The position numbers were made by a program, and so were the translations under genes. This document shows, in pieces, positions 30,684 to 40,323 of a DNA stretch of 64,000 nt. The notes under the pieces are model-generated. The model saw only the letters and a list, made by a program, of their open reading frames with translations, was not told the origin of the DNA and did not search any database. The stretch's first letter is position 1, and the number at the start of each line of letters is the position of its first letter. Source of the stretch: Reyranella aquatilis. Lineage in GTDB: Bacteria; Pseudomonadota; Alphaproteobacteria; Reyranellales; Reyranellaceae. The stretch is taken from the NCBI RefSeq assembly GCF_020880995.1, contig NZ_JAJISD010000001.1, forward strand, positions 496,001 to 560,000. The letters are read 5' to 3'.

Positions 30684-31559
30684 ATGAAAACGTCTGCCGC
30701 CCCGCCAAGTTCCGCACTGCTCGGAGTGCTCTACGCCGTCGCCGCCGCGACGGCTTTCAGCACGGCGGGTGTCATCGTCCGGCGAATCGACCTGCCTGCG
30801 TGGGACGTGTCCTTCTGGCGCTCGGCCCTTCTCGTCGTCACCATGCTGCCGCTCCTCATCTGGCAGCGACGCCAGATCCTGATCGACGTCCGCAACGGCG
30901 GCGCCGCCCTTCTGATCAGCGCTGTGCTGCTAGCGGGAAGCTTCGTCAGCTTCATCCTGGCACTCGGCCTGGCGCCGGTCGCCAACGTGCTGATCATGTT
31001 CGGCGCGACGCCGTTCATCACCGCGCTCGCCGCCCGCATTTTCCTCGGCGAGCCACTGCATGGTCACACGATCGTGGCCATGGCAGCGGCCGTCGTCGGT
31101 CTCGCGATCAGCGTCGCGGGCTCCCTGCAGCCCGGCGCACTGGCCGGCATGGCCGTCGCGCTGATCGTGGTCCTCTGCATGAGCGGCAACTATGTCGTCG
31201 TGCGGCACCGCCGCGACATCGGCATGGCTCCCTCGATCTGGCTGGCCGGCCTGATCTCGGGGCTGGTGGCGCTGCCGTTCGCCCACCCCGAGAATGTCAC
31301 GTGGTCGCAGCTGCCCTGGCTCTTTGCGCTGAGCCCCGGCCAGCTGGCGATCGGGCTGCTGCTCTACATGGCGAGCCTGAGGCGCATTCCGGCCGCCCAG
31401 GCGTCCCTGCTCGGTCTGCTCGAACTGGTGCTGGGGCCGGTCTGGGTGTGGCTGTTCGATGGCGAAAAGCCGGACGATCTCACCTTGTTTGGCGGGCTGG
31501 TGGTCATCTCGGCCGCAGCGATCAATGTGTGGCTGGATTCGCGGCGATCCACTGGCTAA
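30684..31559 (+). CDS. EamA/DMT-family transporter
   Basis: A 291-residue membrane protein with ten hydrophobic segments in two five-helix EamA repeats. Visible marks are AAATAFSTAGVIVRRIDLPA, FWRSALLVVTMLPLL, LAPVANVLIMFGATPFITAL and the second repeat ending GPVWVWLFDGEKPDDLTLFG. Exporter of small metabolites, substrate unknown. Co-directional with the CoA transferase gene that starts 9 bases downstream. Confidence 0.9.
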   Translation: MKTSAAPPSSALLGVLYAVAAATAFSTAGVIVRRIDLPAWDVSFWRSALLVVTMLPLLIWQRRQILIDVRNGGAALLISAVLLAGSFVSFILALGLAPVANVLIMFGATPFITALAARIFLGEPLHGHTIVAMAAAVVGLAISVAGSLQPGALAGMAVALIVVLCMSGNYVVVRHRRDIGMAPSIWLAGLISGLVALPFAHPENVTWSQLPWLFALSPGQLAIGLLLYMASLRRIPAAQASLLGLLELVLGPVWVWLFDGEKPDDLTLFGGLVVISAAAINVWLDSRRSTG

Positions 31560-31568
31560 GAACCCGGC

Positions 31569-32726
31569 ATGACCCAGAATACCAAGGGCCCCCTGTCGGG
31601 CATCCTCGTCATCGATCTCTCCCGCATCCTCGCGGGGCCCTACTGCACGCTCCTGATGGCCGAGATGGGCGCCAGGGTGATCAAGGTCGAGCCGCCCAAG
31701 GGCGGCGACGACGCTCGCGCCTACGGCCCGTTCGTCAATGGCAAGTCGGCCTACTTCGCTTCGGTCAACCGCGGCAAGGAAAGCATCGCGCTCGACCTCA
31801 AGGCCGACGCCGACCGCAAGATCTTCGAGAAGCTGCTCGAGAAGGCCGACGTTGTGGTCGAGAACTTCCGCCCTGGCACGATGGAGAAGCTGGGCTACGG
31901 CTGGGAGACACTGCACGCCAAGTACCCACAGCTGATCTATGCATCGGCCTCGGGCTTCGGTCATACCGGCCCGAATTCCAAGGACCCGGCCTACGACATG
32001 GTCATGCAGGGCCAGGGCGGCATCATGAGCATCACCGGCAACGAGGGCCAGCCGCCGAGTCGCGTCGGCATGTCGATCGGCGACATCGGCGCCGGGCTCT
32101 ATACGGCGGTGGCCGTCAATGCTGCGATCGTGCACCGCCTCAAGACAGGTGAATCCACCAAGGTGGACATCGCGATGTTCGACTGTCAGCTCGCGCTGCT
32201 CGAAAACGCGATCATGCGCTACACGGTCGAGAAGGAAATCCCCGGCCCGCTCGGCGCCCGCCATCCCACCATCACGCCCTTCGAGGCCTTCGCCACGTCG
32301 GACGGCTCGATGATCATCGCCGCCGGCAACGACAGCCTGTTCATCAAGATGTGCGAAGCGCTCGGCCGCCCCGACATGGCGACCAATCCCGAGTACAAGT
32401 CGAACGCCCTGCGCCAGAAGAGCCAGAAGAAGCTGAAGGACGAGATCGAATCCGTCCTGAAGACCAACACGACCGACCACTGGATCGCCGTCGTGTCCAA
32501 GGGCGGCGTGCCCTGCGGGCCGATAAACAACATCGCGCAGGCCATCGAGCATCCCCAGGTCGCGGCGCGCAACATGCTGGTCGACGTGCCGGACGGCAGT
32601 GGCGGCACGCTGAAGCTGGCCGGCAATCCGCTCAAGATGTCGGCCTTCCCCGATCCGACGACGCGACGCCCCGCGCCGGACCTCGACAGCGACCGCGACG
32701 CGATCCTCTCGTATATCGGCGGCTGA
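31569..32726 (+). CDS. CaiB/BaiF-type (class III) CoA transferase
   Basis: A 385-residue class III CoA transferase. N-terminal GILVIDLSRILAGPYCTLLM and MGARVIKVEPPKGGDDARAYGP, and DMVMQGQGGIMSITG, are typical; the catalytic Asp of this family should be the one in PAYDMVMQGQGG. It transfers CoA between organic acids and acyl-CoA donors. The next gene encodes a penicillin acylase-like amidohydrolase, 4 bases downstream, so an acid released from an amide could be activated here (inference). Confidence 0.92.
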   Translation: MTQNTKGPLSGILVIDLSRILAGPYCTLLMAEMGARVIKVEPPKGGDDARAYGPFVNGKSAYFASVNRGKESIALDLKADADRKIFEKLLEKADVVVENFRPGTMEKLGYGWETLHAKYPQLIYASASGFGHTGPNSKDPAYDMVMQGQGGIMSITGNEGQPPSRVGMSIGDIGAGLYTAVAVNAAIVHRLKTGESTKVDIAMFDCQLALLENAIMRYTVEKEIPGPLGARHPTITPFEAFATSDGSMIIAAGNDSLFIKMCEALGRPDMATNPEYKSNALRQKSQKKLKDEIESVLKTNTTDHWIAVVSKGGVPCGPINNIAQAIEHPQVAARNMLVDVPDGSGGTLKLAGNPLKMSAFPDPTTRRPAPDLDSDRDAILSYIGG

Positions 32727-32730
32727 ACCG

Positions 32731-35169
32731 GTGAGAGTGTTGGTTCGCGTCGCGGCCGTCCTGGGCAAGTTCCTGGGCGGTACGGCGCTGGCACTCGCCG
32801 TCTTCCTGGCCGGCACCTACTTCCATGTCCGCGGCGCGCTGCCGAGCTACAGCGGCACGCTCGAACTCGCCGGCCTCAAGGCGCCCGTCGAGATCATCCG
32901 CGACAAGAACGCCGTGCCGCACATCACGGCGGGGTCGATCGAGGACGCCTCGTTCGCGCTTGGCTACGTCCACGCCCAGGACCGCTTCTGGCAGATGGAG
33001 CTGATGCGTCGCGTCGGTCAGGGACGCCTCGCGGAACTCGTGCCGGCCGTGCTGGTGGGCAGCGCCCTGATCGACAGCGACCGCACCATGCGCGGCCTCG
33101 GCGTCTATCGCCGTGCGTCGGAGAGCGTGAATGCCCTCTCGCCCGCCATGCGCACGCGGCTCGATTCCTATGCCGCGGGCGTCAACGCATGGCTGGCCGA
33201 CGACGACCAGCAGTTCGGCCTGGAACTGACCCTGATCAAGCTGATGTCCGGAGGGCGTTACCGACCCGAGGCATGGCGGCCGGCCGATTCGCTCGTCTGG
33301 GCGAAGCTCATGGCGCTCGGCCTCGACGGCAATTGGCGCGCAGAGCTGCTGCGCCTCAGGCTTTCGCAGAAGATTGGCGAGGATGGCGTCAAGTTCCTGA
33401 TCGAGCCGGACGGCGACAGCAAGGACGCGACGCTGTCGATGGTTCTCGCGGCCGTGAAGGACATCGACCTCGACCGCATCTTCCGCGGGACCGACAACGA
33501 GGTGACCCGCAAGCGCATGGCCTCCAACGAATGGGTGCTTTCGGGCGCGCATGCCGTGTCTGGCCGCCCGCTGCTCGCCAACGACCCCCATCTCGGCTTC
33601 TCCTTCCCCGGCGTCTGGTACCTCGCCCGCCTGGTTGGCCCGGGCTTCGACATCCGCGGCGCCACCTCCCCGGGCTCGCCGGCCGTGGTGCTGGGCCACA
33701 ACGGCACCATCGGCTGGGGCTTCACCACGACGAATCTCGACAGTCAGGACATCTTCGTCGAGCGCGTCGATCCGACCGATCCGAACCGCTACATCACGCC
33801 CGACGGCGCCCGCCCCTTCGGCGTGCGCGAGGAAACGATCAAGGTCGCCTGGGGCGAGCCCGTCACGATGCGGGTGCGCGAAACGCGCCACGGCCCGGTG
33901 ATTGACGACTTCATCCGTCGCAGCGACGGGTTGACGCCGCAAGGGCACGTACTCGCGCTGCAGGCGACGGCGCTCGATGGAGCCGACACCTCGGCGGAAG
34001 GCTTCGCCCGTGTCGGTTCGGCCCAGAACTGGGAAGAGTTCCTGGCCGCCACGCGTCGCATCGTGTCGCCGATGCAGAACATGGTCTATGCCGACACGTC
34101 GGGAAACATCGGCCTGATCTCGCCGGCGCGCGTGCCGATCCGGCGCAAGGGCGACGGCTCGATGCCGGTGCCCGGCTGGACGTCGGAGTATGACTGGGCA
34201 GGCTTCGTGCCATTCGACGAACTGCCGCGCGCGTACAATCCGCCAGCCGGGCGAATCGTCAACGCCAACGGCCGTCTTGTGCCGGACGACTACCGCCACT
34301 TCATCAGCAAGGACTGGGCCGAGCCCTACCGGCAGCGGCGCGCCGCCCAGCTCCTGGGTGAGGTCCAGCGCCATCCGGTCTACGGCATGATCGTGATGCA
34401 GGCCGACAACCTGACCCTGGACGCCGCCGAGATGCTGCCGTGGCTGCTGAAAGGCGCGCCTCGCAATGCACGCGCGGCTCAGGCCCGCGATCTGCTCGGC
34501 CGCTGGAACATGTTCATGCTCGCGGGCCGTCCCGAGCCGCTGATCTACGATGCGTGGATCGCCGAACTGCAGCGCGGCCTCCTGGCGGATGAACTCGGCG
34601 AGGAGCTCTACAATTCCCTACCGGTGCCGGACGTACCCCTGATGGTGCGGATCCTGCGCGACAAGCCGGGCTGGTGCGACGACGGCGGCACCAAGCGCAC
34701 CGAGAGCTGCGAGGACGCCATCGCGCTGGCGCTCGACCGTGCGCTGGACTGGATCGCCCGTCGCCAAGGCAACGACATGACCAAGTGGCAGTGGGGACGC
34801 GAGCACAATGCCGTGCATCGCCATCCGCTGTTCGACGGTGTACCGCTCCTACGGGACATCGCCTCGGTCCGCTATCCGGCGGATGGCGGCAACCAGACAC
34901 TGAACCGCGCCTCCCCATCGTTCCGCGGCAAGCGGCCCTTCGACGCCGTACACGGTGCGAGCTACCGCGGCATCTACGATTTCAGCGACCTGGAGAACAG
35001 CCGCTTCGCCACGCCGCTCGGCCAGTCCGGCAACATGCTGTCACCCTGGGCGCGTAACTTCGTCGATCGCTGGCAAAAGCTCGCCTATATCGAGATCGGC
35101 GGATCGCGCGGGGAGACCGCCCGTTCCTCCATCGGCACGATCACCATGAACCCCACAGGTCCGCGCTGA
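32731..35169 (+). CDS. Penicillin acylase family Ntn-hydrolase
   Basis: An 812-residue precursor. It begins with an N-terminal hydrophobic segment (about residues 8-30) that could be a signal or membrane anchor. An alpha-chain region is followed by the autocatalytic cleavage point at Ser265 in MASNEWVLSGAHA, which becomes the N-terminal nucleophile of the beta chain. NDPHLGFSFPGVWYL and GWGFTTTNLDSQDIF follow as in the family. It acts as periplasmic amide hydrolase; natural substrates could be acyl-homoserine lactones, acyl amides or beta-lactams. It starts at GTG 32731. Confidence 0.9.
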   Translation: MRVLVRVAAVLGKFLGGTALALAVFLAGTYFHVRGALPSYSGTLELAGLKAPVEIIRDKNAVPHITAGSIEDASFALGYVHAQDRFWQMELMRRVGQGRLAELVPAVLVGSALIDSDRTMRGLGVYRRASESVNALSPAMRTRLDSYAAGVNAWLADDDQQFGLELTLIKLMSGGRYRPEAWRPADSLVWAKLMALGLDGNWRAELLRLRLSQKIGEDGVKFLIEPDGDSKDATLSMVLAAVKDIDLDRIFRGTDNEVTRKRMASNEWVLSGAHAVSGRPLLANDPHLGFSFPGVWYLARLVGPGFDIRGATSPGSPAVVLGHNGTIGWGFTTTNLDSQDIFVERVDPTDPNRYITPDGARPFGVREETIKVAWGEPVTMRVRETRHGPVIDDFIRRSDGLTPQGHVLALQATALDGADTSAEGFARVGSAQNWEEFLAATRRIVSPMQNMVYADTSGNIGLISPARVPIRRKGDGSMPVPGWTSEYDWAGFVPFDELPRAYNPPAGRIVNANGRLVPDDYRHFISKDWAEPYRQRRAAQLLGEVQRHPVYGMIVMQADNLTLDAAEMLPWLLKGAPRNARAAQARDLLGRWNMFMLAGRPEPLIYDAWIAELQRGLLADELGEELYNSLPVPDVPLMVRILRDKPGWCDDGGTKRTESCEDAIALALDRALDWIARRQGNDMTKWQWGREHNAVHRHPLFDGVPLLRDIASVRYPADGGNQTLNRASPSFRGKRPFDAVHGASYRGIYDFSDLENSRFATPLGQSGNMLSPWARNFVDRWQKLAYIEIGGSRGETARSSIGTITMNPTGPR

Positions 35170-35225
35170 CGCTTCGGAGTGCGTCGTCCCCCGTTCGGCT
35201 CAAGCCCGCTCCAACGGCAAGACAT

Positions 35226-35249
35226 GAGCGCATCTCAAGTCGTGCGCTC
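35226..35249. terminator. Candidate terminator hairpin between convergent genes
   Basis: GAGCGCA (35226-35232) and TGCGCTC (35243-35249) form a perfect 7-bp stem with a 10-base loop in the 98-base gap between two convergent genes. There is no clear T tract, so intrinsic termination is plausible but unproven. I see nothing else in this gap. Confidence 0.4.
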
Positions 35250-35267
35250 CCTCGATGCAGAAAATCT

Positions 35268-36581
35268 CTATGCCCCGGGCAGACTGCCCTTCGTCGCCAG
35301 AAGCTTGTCGATGCGCCGACCGTCCATGTCGACGATCTCAAAGGTCCAGTCCTCGTAGCTGAAACGCTCACCCGCCACCGGCAGGTGGCCGAGCTGGGCC
35401 AGGGCGAAGCCGGCGATGGTATGGAACTTGGTGCTCACGGGCGGGGGCACCGCCAACCCCAGCCGGTCGAGCGTCGCGTGCACGGGCGCCATGCCGTCGA
35501 TCAGCAATGAGCCGTCGTGCCTTTCGACGATATCCGGATGCTCCCCGGGCATTTCCGGAATATCACCCGCCAGCGCCTCCAGGAGGTCGGCCTGCGTGAC
35601 GATCCCTTCGATGCCGCCATACTCGTCGACCACGACCGCGAGCCGAACCGGCGCCTGCTTGAACTGCTCCAGGACCTTGAAGATCGGCATGGCCTCATGG
35701 ACCATCAGTGGCGCTCCAACCGCCGCTGCCGGGTCGAGGGTGCCGCCGCCCAGGAGCTGATTCAGCAGATCGGTCTTGGTGATGGCTCCCAGCAGATCGT
35801 CGACGCTGCCGCGACCGACCAGCATCTGCTCGTAGGGACTTTCCCGAACCGTCCGCATGATCTCCTCGGGTGAATCGCTTACGTCGATCCAGTCGAGCCC
35901 GGTGCGCGGCGTCATGATCTCGCCGATCCGGCGATTGCCGATTTCGAGCGCCCGCACCACGACCTCCTCCTGGGCGTCCTGCAGGAGGCCGGCGTCCTGG
36001 CTGGCCTCGACCAGCAGCTTCAACTCCCCCGGCGAATGCAGGGATTCCTCGCCGGTTCCCGGCCGCAGGCCGCAGAGCCGCAGCACGAGGTTGCCCGCGC
36101 CGTTCAACACCAGGATCGCCGGGCTGAGCAGCCAACGGAAAAGGCTGAGCGGCCGCACGACCCAAAGCGCCGTCCCCTCGCTGCGCTGAAGTGCGAGACT
36201 CTTGGGCGCAAGCTCGCCCAGGACGATGTGCAGCGAGGTTATGATGACGAAAGAGATGCCGACGGCAATGGCGTAGGCGCCGACGCCGCCGGTCGTGCCC
36301 CAGAGCTCGGCTAATGGCTTCTCGATCATGTGGGCGATCGCCGGTTCGCCGATCCACCCGAGCCCGAGTGAAGAGATCGTGATGCCGAGCTGCGTGGCGG
36401 CAAGGTTGGAGTCGAGATGATCGAGCGCCCGAACGAGAGCCTGGGCATTCATGCGGCCCGTGGCGGCCAGTTCGATCACTCGGCTGCGGCGGACCGCCAC
36501 CAGCGAGAACTCGGCAGCGACGAAGAACCCGTTGGCCGTCACCAGTACCAGTACGGCCAACAGACCTTCCAGTCCGGACAT
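35268..36581 (-). CDS. CNNM/CorC-family protein (DUF21, CBS pair, CorC_HlyC domain)
   Basis: A 437-residue protein: an N-terminal DUF21 membrane domain (about residues 1-195, ANGFFVAAEFSLVAVRRSR, GLGWIGEPAIAH), a CBS pair (about 215-335, IMTPRTGLDWID and VVDEYGGIEGIVT) and a C-terminal transporter-associated domain (about 350-430). The family includes Mg2+/Co2+ efflux-associated proteins and was historically annotated as hemolysin. Divalent cation transport is the likely role. Confidence 0.93.
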   Translation of the reverse strand: MSGLEGLLAVLVLVTANGFFVAAEFSLVAVRRSRVIELAATGRMNAQALVRALDHLDSNLAATQLGITISSLGLGWIGEPAIAHMIEKPLAELWGTTGGVGAYAIAVGISFVIITSLHIVLGELAPKSLALQRSEGTALWVVRPLSLFRWLLSPAILVLNGAGNLVLRLCGLRPGTGEESLHSPGELKLLVEASQDAGLLQDAQEEVVVRALEIGNRRIGEIMTPRTGLDWIDVSDSPEEIMRTVRESPYEQMLVGRGSVDDLLGAITKTDLLNQLLGGGTLDPAAAVGAPLMVHEAMPIFKVLEQFKQAPVRLAVVVDEYGGIEGIVTQADLLEALAGDIPEMPGEHPDIVERHDGSLLIDGMAPVHATLDRLGLAVPPPVSTKFHTIAGFALAQLGHLPVAGERFSYEDWTFEIVDMDGRRIDKLLATKGSLPGA

Positions 36582-36593
36582 GCTCTTTCTCCG

Positions 36594-37430
36594 TTATCTC
36601 GGTTTGTCGCCAGCGAGGGTGATCCGGTGCATGACGCGCCGGAAGCCATGATAGTCGTTGATTGGATTATGCATCGCGCAGCGATTGTCCCAGAAGGCCA
36701 GCGACCCGGCCTCCCAGCGGAAGCGGCAGGTGAACTCCGGCCGAGTCTGATGCTCCCAGAGAAAGCGCAGAAGCGGCAGGCTCTCCTTCTCCGTCCATCC
36801 CTTGAAGTGCGCCGTATGGGCATCCGACGTGTAGAGCGCCTTGCGACCGGTCTCGGGATGGGTGCGCACGATCGGATGCTCGGCGGTCAGCACCTTCAGT
36901 TCGGCCCCCGCCGCCTTCATGCGGTCCTCCCGGGTCTTGGTGACGTCGGCCTTGGCCGACGAGCTCACGCCTACGAGCCCGTCGAGCGTCGCCTTGAGCC
37001 CATCCGACAGCGCCTCGTAGGCAAGATACTGGTTGGCGAACATCGTATCGCCGCCGAACGGCGGCACTTCGCGGGCCAGAAGCATGCTGCCCATGGGCGG
37101 CACCGGCAGGTAGGTCGTGTCGGAGTGCCAGATGCCGCCGAAATTGTTGCGTTCATGCTCGAGCTTCACCACTGGCGTGATCATCGGCGATTCCGGCAGG
37201 CCCTTGAGCTGCGGATACTCGATCGGATCGCCGAATTTGCGGGCGAAGGCGAGCTGCTGCTGCGGCGTCACCGTCTGGTTGCGCAGGAAGATCACCAGAT
37301 GATCGAGGAACGCCTGGCGCATCTCGGCAACCACGTCGTCTTCGAGCTCGATCGACATGTCGACGCCGTGGATCTCCGCGCCCAGCGCGCCCGCAACCGG
37401 GCGGACTTCAATGTGACGATAATTTCGCAT
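36594..37430 (-). CDS. TauD/TfdA-family Fe(II)/2-oxoglutarate dioxygenase
   Basis: A 278-residue dioxygenase. The iron ligands are visible as HSDTTYLPVPPMGS (H-x-D) and the distal His in RVMHRITLAGD, with the 2-oxoglutarate-binding Arg nearby (FRRVMHR). Such enzymes hydroxylate taurine, phenoxyacids or related compounds, releasing sulfite or aldehyde. ATG 37430 follows AGAGGTAGGC. It follows the enoyl-CoA hydratase gene by 2 bases; target compound unknown. Confidence 0.9.
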   Translation of the reverse strand: MRNYRHIEVRPVAGALGAEIHGVDMSIELEDDVVAEMRQAFLDHLVIFLRNQTVTPQQQLAFARKFGDPIEYPQLKGLPESPMITPVVKLEHERNNFGGIWHSDTTYLPVPPMGSMLLAREVPPFGGDTMFANQYLAYEALSDGLKATLDGLVGVSSSAKADVTKTREDRMKAAGAELKVLTAEHPIVRTHPETGRKALYTSDAHTAHFKGWTEKESLPLLRFLWEHQTRPEFTCRFRWEAGSLAFWDNRCAMHNPINDYHGFRRVMHRITLAGDKPR

Positions 37431-37432
37431 GC

Positions 37433-38233
37433 CTACCTCTTCGCCCATGAGGGCGTGGTCTTCGCCATGAAATGCCGGATGCCCTCGGCCGCCTCCGGCT
37501 GCCGCAGCAGTCCCACCAGACTCTGTGCCGCCTCGTCCATCACGACGCGATCTTCCTGGGTCGCACAGGACATGACCAGCCGCTTCGCGACGGCCAGCGC
37601 CTTGGGCTCCATCTTCAGGATATCGTCGAGCAGCCCCTGCAGGGTCGTCTCGACCTCGGCGGCGCCGGCGCAAAGATAACGCCCGACGCCGAGTCGATGT
37701 GCTTCGGCGGCGTCGATGACGCGTCCAGTCACGGCCAGATCGCGCACCGGCCCCTCTCCCATCCGGCGCACCAGGAACGGGATGATCTGGGAGGGAATGA
37801 AGCCGACCTTGGGTTCTGGGATGCCGAAGCGCGCGCTCGCGTGCAGGATCACCACATCCGAGCAGCAAGCCATCCCGAAACCCGCACCCACCGCCGAGCC
37901 ATCGACCACCGCTATGGTGGCCTGCGGCAGGCCATTCAGCGCGAGCAGGGCGTTGCCGAACTGGCGATAGGCCGGAACCAGCGGGTCGGTGCCGGAGGGC
38001 GGCAGCGGCGGCAAGTTCGCCATGGCGTCGAGGTCGCCGCCGGCGCAGAAGTGCCCGCCGGCTCCCCGCAGGACCAGCACGCGACACTGGGCATCCTGCC
38101 CGATGCCGACGAAAGCGTCTTCCAGTTCGAGCATCATCCGGTGCGTCAGCGCGTTTCGCCGCTGCGGCCTGTTCAGTGTCAGTGTCGTGACGGCGCCGTG
38201 CCGTTCGATCGCGAGGAACTCGTAGTCGGCCAT
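37433..38233 (-). CDS. Enoyl-CoA hydratase/isomerase family protein
   Basis: A 266-residue crotonase-fold protein: VTTLTLNRPQRRNALTHRM, VLRGAGGHFCAGGDLDAM (oxyanion loop), VDGSAVGAGFGMACCSDVVI and FGIPEPKVGFIPS. The start is ATG 38233; a TTG two codons earlier is possible. It is co-directional and nearly adjacent to the TauD-like gene. It catalyses hydration, isomerisation or related CoA-ester chemistry; substrate unknown. Confidence 0.88.
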   Translation of the reverse strand: MADYEFLAIERHGAVTTLTLNRPQRRNALTHRMMLELEDAFVGIGQDAQCRVLVLRGAGGHFCAGGDLDAMANLPPLPPSGTDPLVPAYRQFGNALLALNGLPQATIAVVDGSAVGAGFGMACCSDVVILHASARFGIPEPKVGFIPSQIIPFLVRRMGEGPVRDLAVTGRVIDAAEAHRLGVGRYLCAGAAEVETTLQGLLDDILKMEPKALAVAKRLVMSCATQEDRVVMDEAAQSLVGLLRQPEAAEGIRHFMAKTTPSWAKR

Positions 38234-38270
38234 GGGCAAAGTCTTAGCGAGCGACTATCGTACCAACAAG

Positions 38271-39098
38271 ATGATGCGTTTCCTGGTTCCGCTGCTCGCG
38301 GTTATCCTCGGCCTGACGGGTGCGGCACGTGCCGACGACTGGGCCACCGTCATGACGCCGGCCCCGGGACCGACGCAGTCGATCGGCTTCTATACGGCGG
38401 GCTGTCTGCAGGGCGCGCACGCCCTGCCGCTGGACGGCCCCGGATACGAGGCCATTCGCGTCAGCCGCAACCGCTACTGGGGCCAGCCGGTCACCATCGA
38501 GTTCATCAAGACCCTGGCGGAGAAGATGCGGGCCGCCGGACAGGCGCACCTCTACATCGGCGACATCGGCCAGCCGCGCGGAGGTCCCGCCCCGTCCGGC
38601 CACGCCAGCCACCAGATCGGCCTCGACGCCGACATCTGGTTCGAGCGCCAGCCCGGCGCACGACGCGCGCCGGCTGACCGCGAGAATCCGCGCCTGCGCT
38701 CGCTGGTGCGGGCCGACGACAGCGGCATCGACGATACGGTCTTCAACGAGCAGCACGTGCTGCTGCTGCGGACGGCCGCGCAGATGCCGAACCTCGACCG
38801 CATGTTCGTCAACAAGTGGATCAAGCAGCGACTGTGCGAGACGGTAGGCGGCGATCGCTCGTGGTTGCGCAAGCTCGTCCCCTGGTACGGGCACGATTCG
38901 CACTTCCACATCCGCCTCTACTGTCCGCCGGGCAACCCGCAGTGCCAGCCACAGGCCGACTATGCGCAGGACGACGGATGCGGCGAGGCACTCGAATCGT
39001 GGTTCCGCAAGGCGCCGCTCGTGCCGCCGACCACGCCTCCCAAGCCCTACCGGCCCAAGCTGCCGGCCGCCTGCACCGCCGTCCTGAACGCGCGGTAG
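38271..39098 (+). CDS. mepA: Penicillin-insensitive murein endopeptidase MepA
   Basis: A 275-residue periplasmic peptidase with a signal peptide (MMRFLVPLLAVILGLTGAARA). It hydrolyses the D-alanyl-meso-DAP cross-link of peptidoglycan. The zinc ligands of the M74 family are visible in SGHASHQIGLDADIW and HDSHFHIRLYCP, and QRLCETVGGDRSWLRKLVPW is the family's conserved region. A proline-rich C-terminal tail follows (about residues 245-265). ATG 38271 is chosen at the start of the signal peptide. Confidence 0.92.
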   Translation: MMRFLVPLLAVILGLTGAARADDWATVMTPAPGPTQSIGFYTAGCLQGAHALPLDGPGYEAIRVSRNRYWGQPVTIEFIKTLAEKMRAAGQAHLYIGDIGQPRGGPAPSGHASHQIGLDADIWFERQPGARRAPADRENPRLRSLVRADDSGIDDTVFNEQHVLLLRTAAQMPNLDRMFVNKWIKQRLCETVGGDRSWLRKLVPWYGHDSHFHIRLYCPPGNPQCQPQADYAQDDGCGEALESWFRKAPLVPPTTPPKPYRPKLPAACTAVLNAR

Positions 39099-39102
39099 CT
39101 GG

Positions 39103-39501
39103 CTAGCCCAGTCCGCCGCAGCGGTTGGCGCGCTGGCGCGCCTGGACGTCGAGCCAGTCGAGACCGCCGACCGACCCGATTCGGATCCAGTCGACCTGGA
39201 TGGTGCCGTCCGGCACCCGCTTCACGACATAGCGCGACTCAGCCTGCGGGGCGCTGCGCGGCACGTAGAGCACCGATGTCGTTCCCGGCGTGGAGGGCGG
39301 CTCGATGTTCACGACGAAGCCATCGCCGGCCGGCGCCGCAAGGCAGGTCACCATCGCGTCATAGGGCACGGTGTAGACATTGGACCATGCCGGCACCGGC
39401 TTCGGTGGCTTGATCGGCTCCGAGCCCAGCTTGTCCACGGTCGAACAGGCTGCGGCGGCGAGCGACAGAAGAGCGGGAACCCATACGTGCTTGAACATCA
39501 C
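39103..39501 (-). CDS. Putative lipoprotein, unknown function
   Basis: A 132-residue exported protein with a lipobox (LSLAAAAC at the end of a hydrophobic stretch, modified Cys about residue 19) followed by a proline-rich linker (SEPIKPPKPVPAWS) and a folded region with SVLYVPRSAPQ and IQVDWIRIG. I do not recognise a named domain. It is convergent with mepA, with 4 bases between the genes. It is probably a small outer-membrane or inner-membrane anchored lipoprotein. Confidence 0.75.
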   Translation of the reverse strand: MMFKHVWVPALLSLAAAACSTVDKLGSEPIKPPKPVPAWSNVYTVPYDAMVTCLAAPAGDGFVVNIEPPSTPGTTSVLYVPRSAPQAESRYVVKRVPDGTIQVDWIRIGSVGGLDWLDVQARQRANRCGGLG

Positions 39502-39525
39502 TCACCTCCGGAAACAGGCCCCATT

Positions 39526-40323
39526 TTACTCACCCTGACCGAGGAGTGAACCGGCCCGTCGCGAAGAGCGGAAGAACCACTGGAATACCTGAAAGCCGAC
39601 CACGAGGTAGACGACCGACAGGCCGAACGCGATAGCCAGCATGTCCCAGTGCACCACCTTGTCGGCCATGATGGCCCGCATTCCCTCGAAGACATAGGCC
39701 GGCGGCAATCCCCAGGCGATGACCTGCAGCCATTGCGGCAGCACCGAGACGGGATAGTAGACGCCGCTCACCGGCATCAGCACGAACACCGCCGCCCAGG
39801 CGAAGCTCTCCGCGCTCTGCCCCACCCGCATCACCAGTCCCGACATGGCGAGCCCGATCGACCAGGAGAACATCTGCAGGATCACGAAGAAGGCGATCAG
39901 CGGCAGGCCGAGCGTGTAGATCGAGTAGCCGAAAAAGGCCCAGGCCAGCAGCGACACCGGGATCATGCCCAGCAGGGTGCGCAGCAGCGCCGCGATGATT
40001 ATGCCGGTCGCCAGTTCCCAGGAGCGGATCGGGCTCACGAAGAGATGGCCGAGGTTGCGCGACCAGATCTCCTCCAGGAAGGCGATCGACAGCGAGAGGT
40101 TGCCTCGGACGACGACCTCCCACAGCAGCAGGCCCGACAACAGCACGCCCGCCGCCTGCGCCACGAACGAGGCCTGGGGCAGCAGGTACTGGGTCATGAA
40201 GCCCCACATCACCATCTGCACCGCCGGCCAGTAGATCGAATCGACCAGGCGCATCACCGAACTGCGCCAAAGATAGATATGGCGCAGGACGAGCGCGTAG
40301 ATGCGGTTCAGCGAGCCGCTCAT
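39526..40323 (-). CDS. ABC-2 type transporter permease
   Basis: A 265-residue membrane protein with six hydrophobic segments and the ABC-2/NodJ-like pattern (SVMRLVDSIYWPAVQMVMWG, NLGHLFVSPIRSWELATG, PVSGVYYPVSVLPQWLQ). ATG 40323 is used; the longer frame upstream overlaps the ATPase gene and lacks similarity. It forms an exporter with the preceding ATPase (ATGA overlap). Cargo could be a polysaccharide, lipid or drug; none is indicated. Confidence 0.9.
   Translation of the reverse strand: MSGSLNRIYALVLRHIYLWRSSVMRLVDSIYWPAVQMVMWGFMTQYLLPQASFVAQAAGVLLSGLLLWEVVVRGNLSLSIAFLEEIWSRNLGHLFVSPIRSWELATGIIIAALLRTLLGMIPVSLLAWAFFGYSIYTLGLPLIAFFVILQMFSWSIGLAMSGLVMRVGQSAESFAWAAVFVLMPVSGVYYPVSVLPQWLQVIAWGLPPAYVFEGMRAIMADKVVHWDMLAIAFGLSVVYLVVGFQVFQWFFRSSRRAGSLLGQGE

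Noticed and set aside
30930..32816. A 628-residue minus-strand open frame over the DMT and CoA transferase genes
   Set aside because: It is antisense to two conserved genes and has no domain; GC-rich third positions leave many such frames open.
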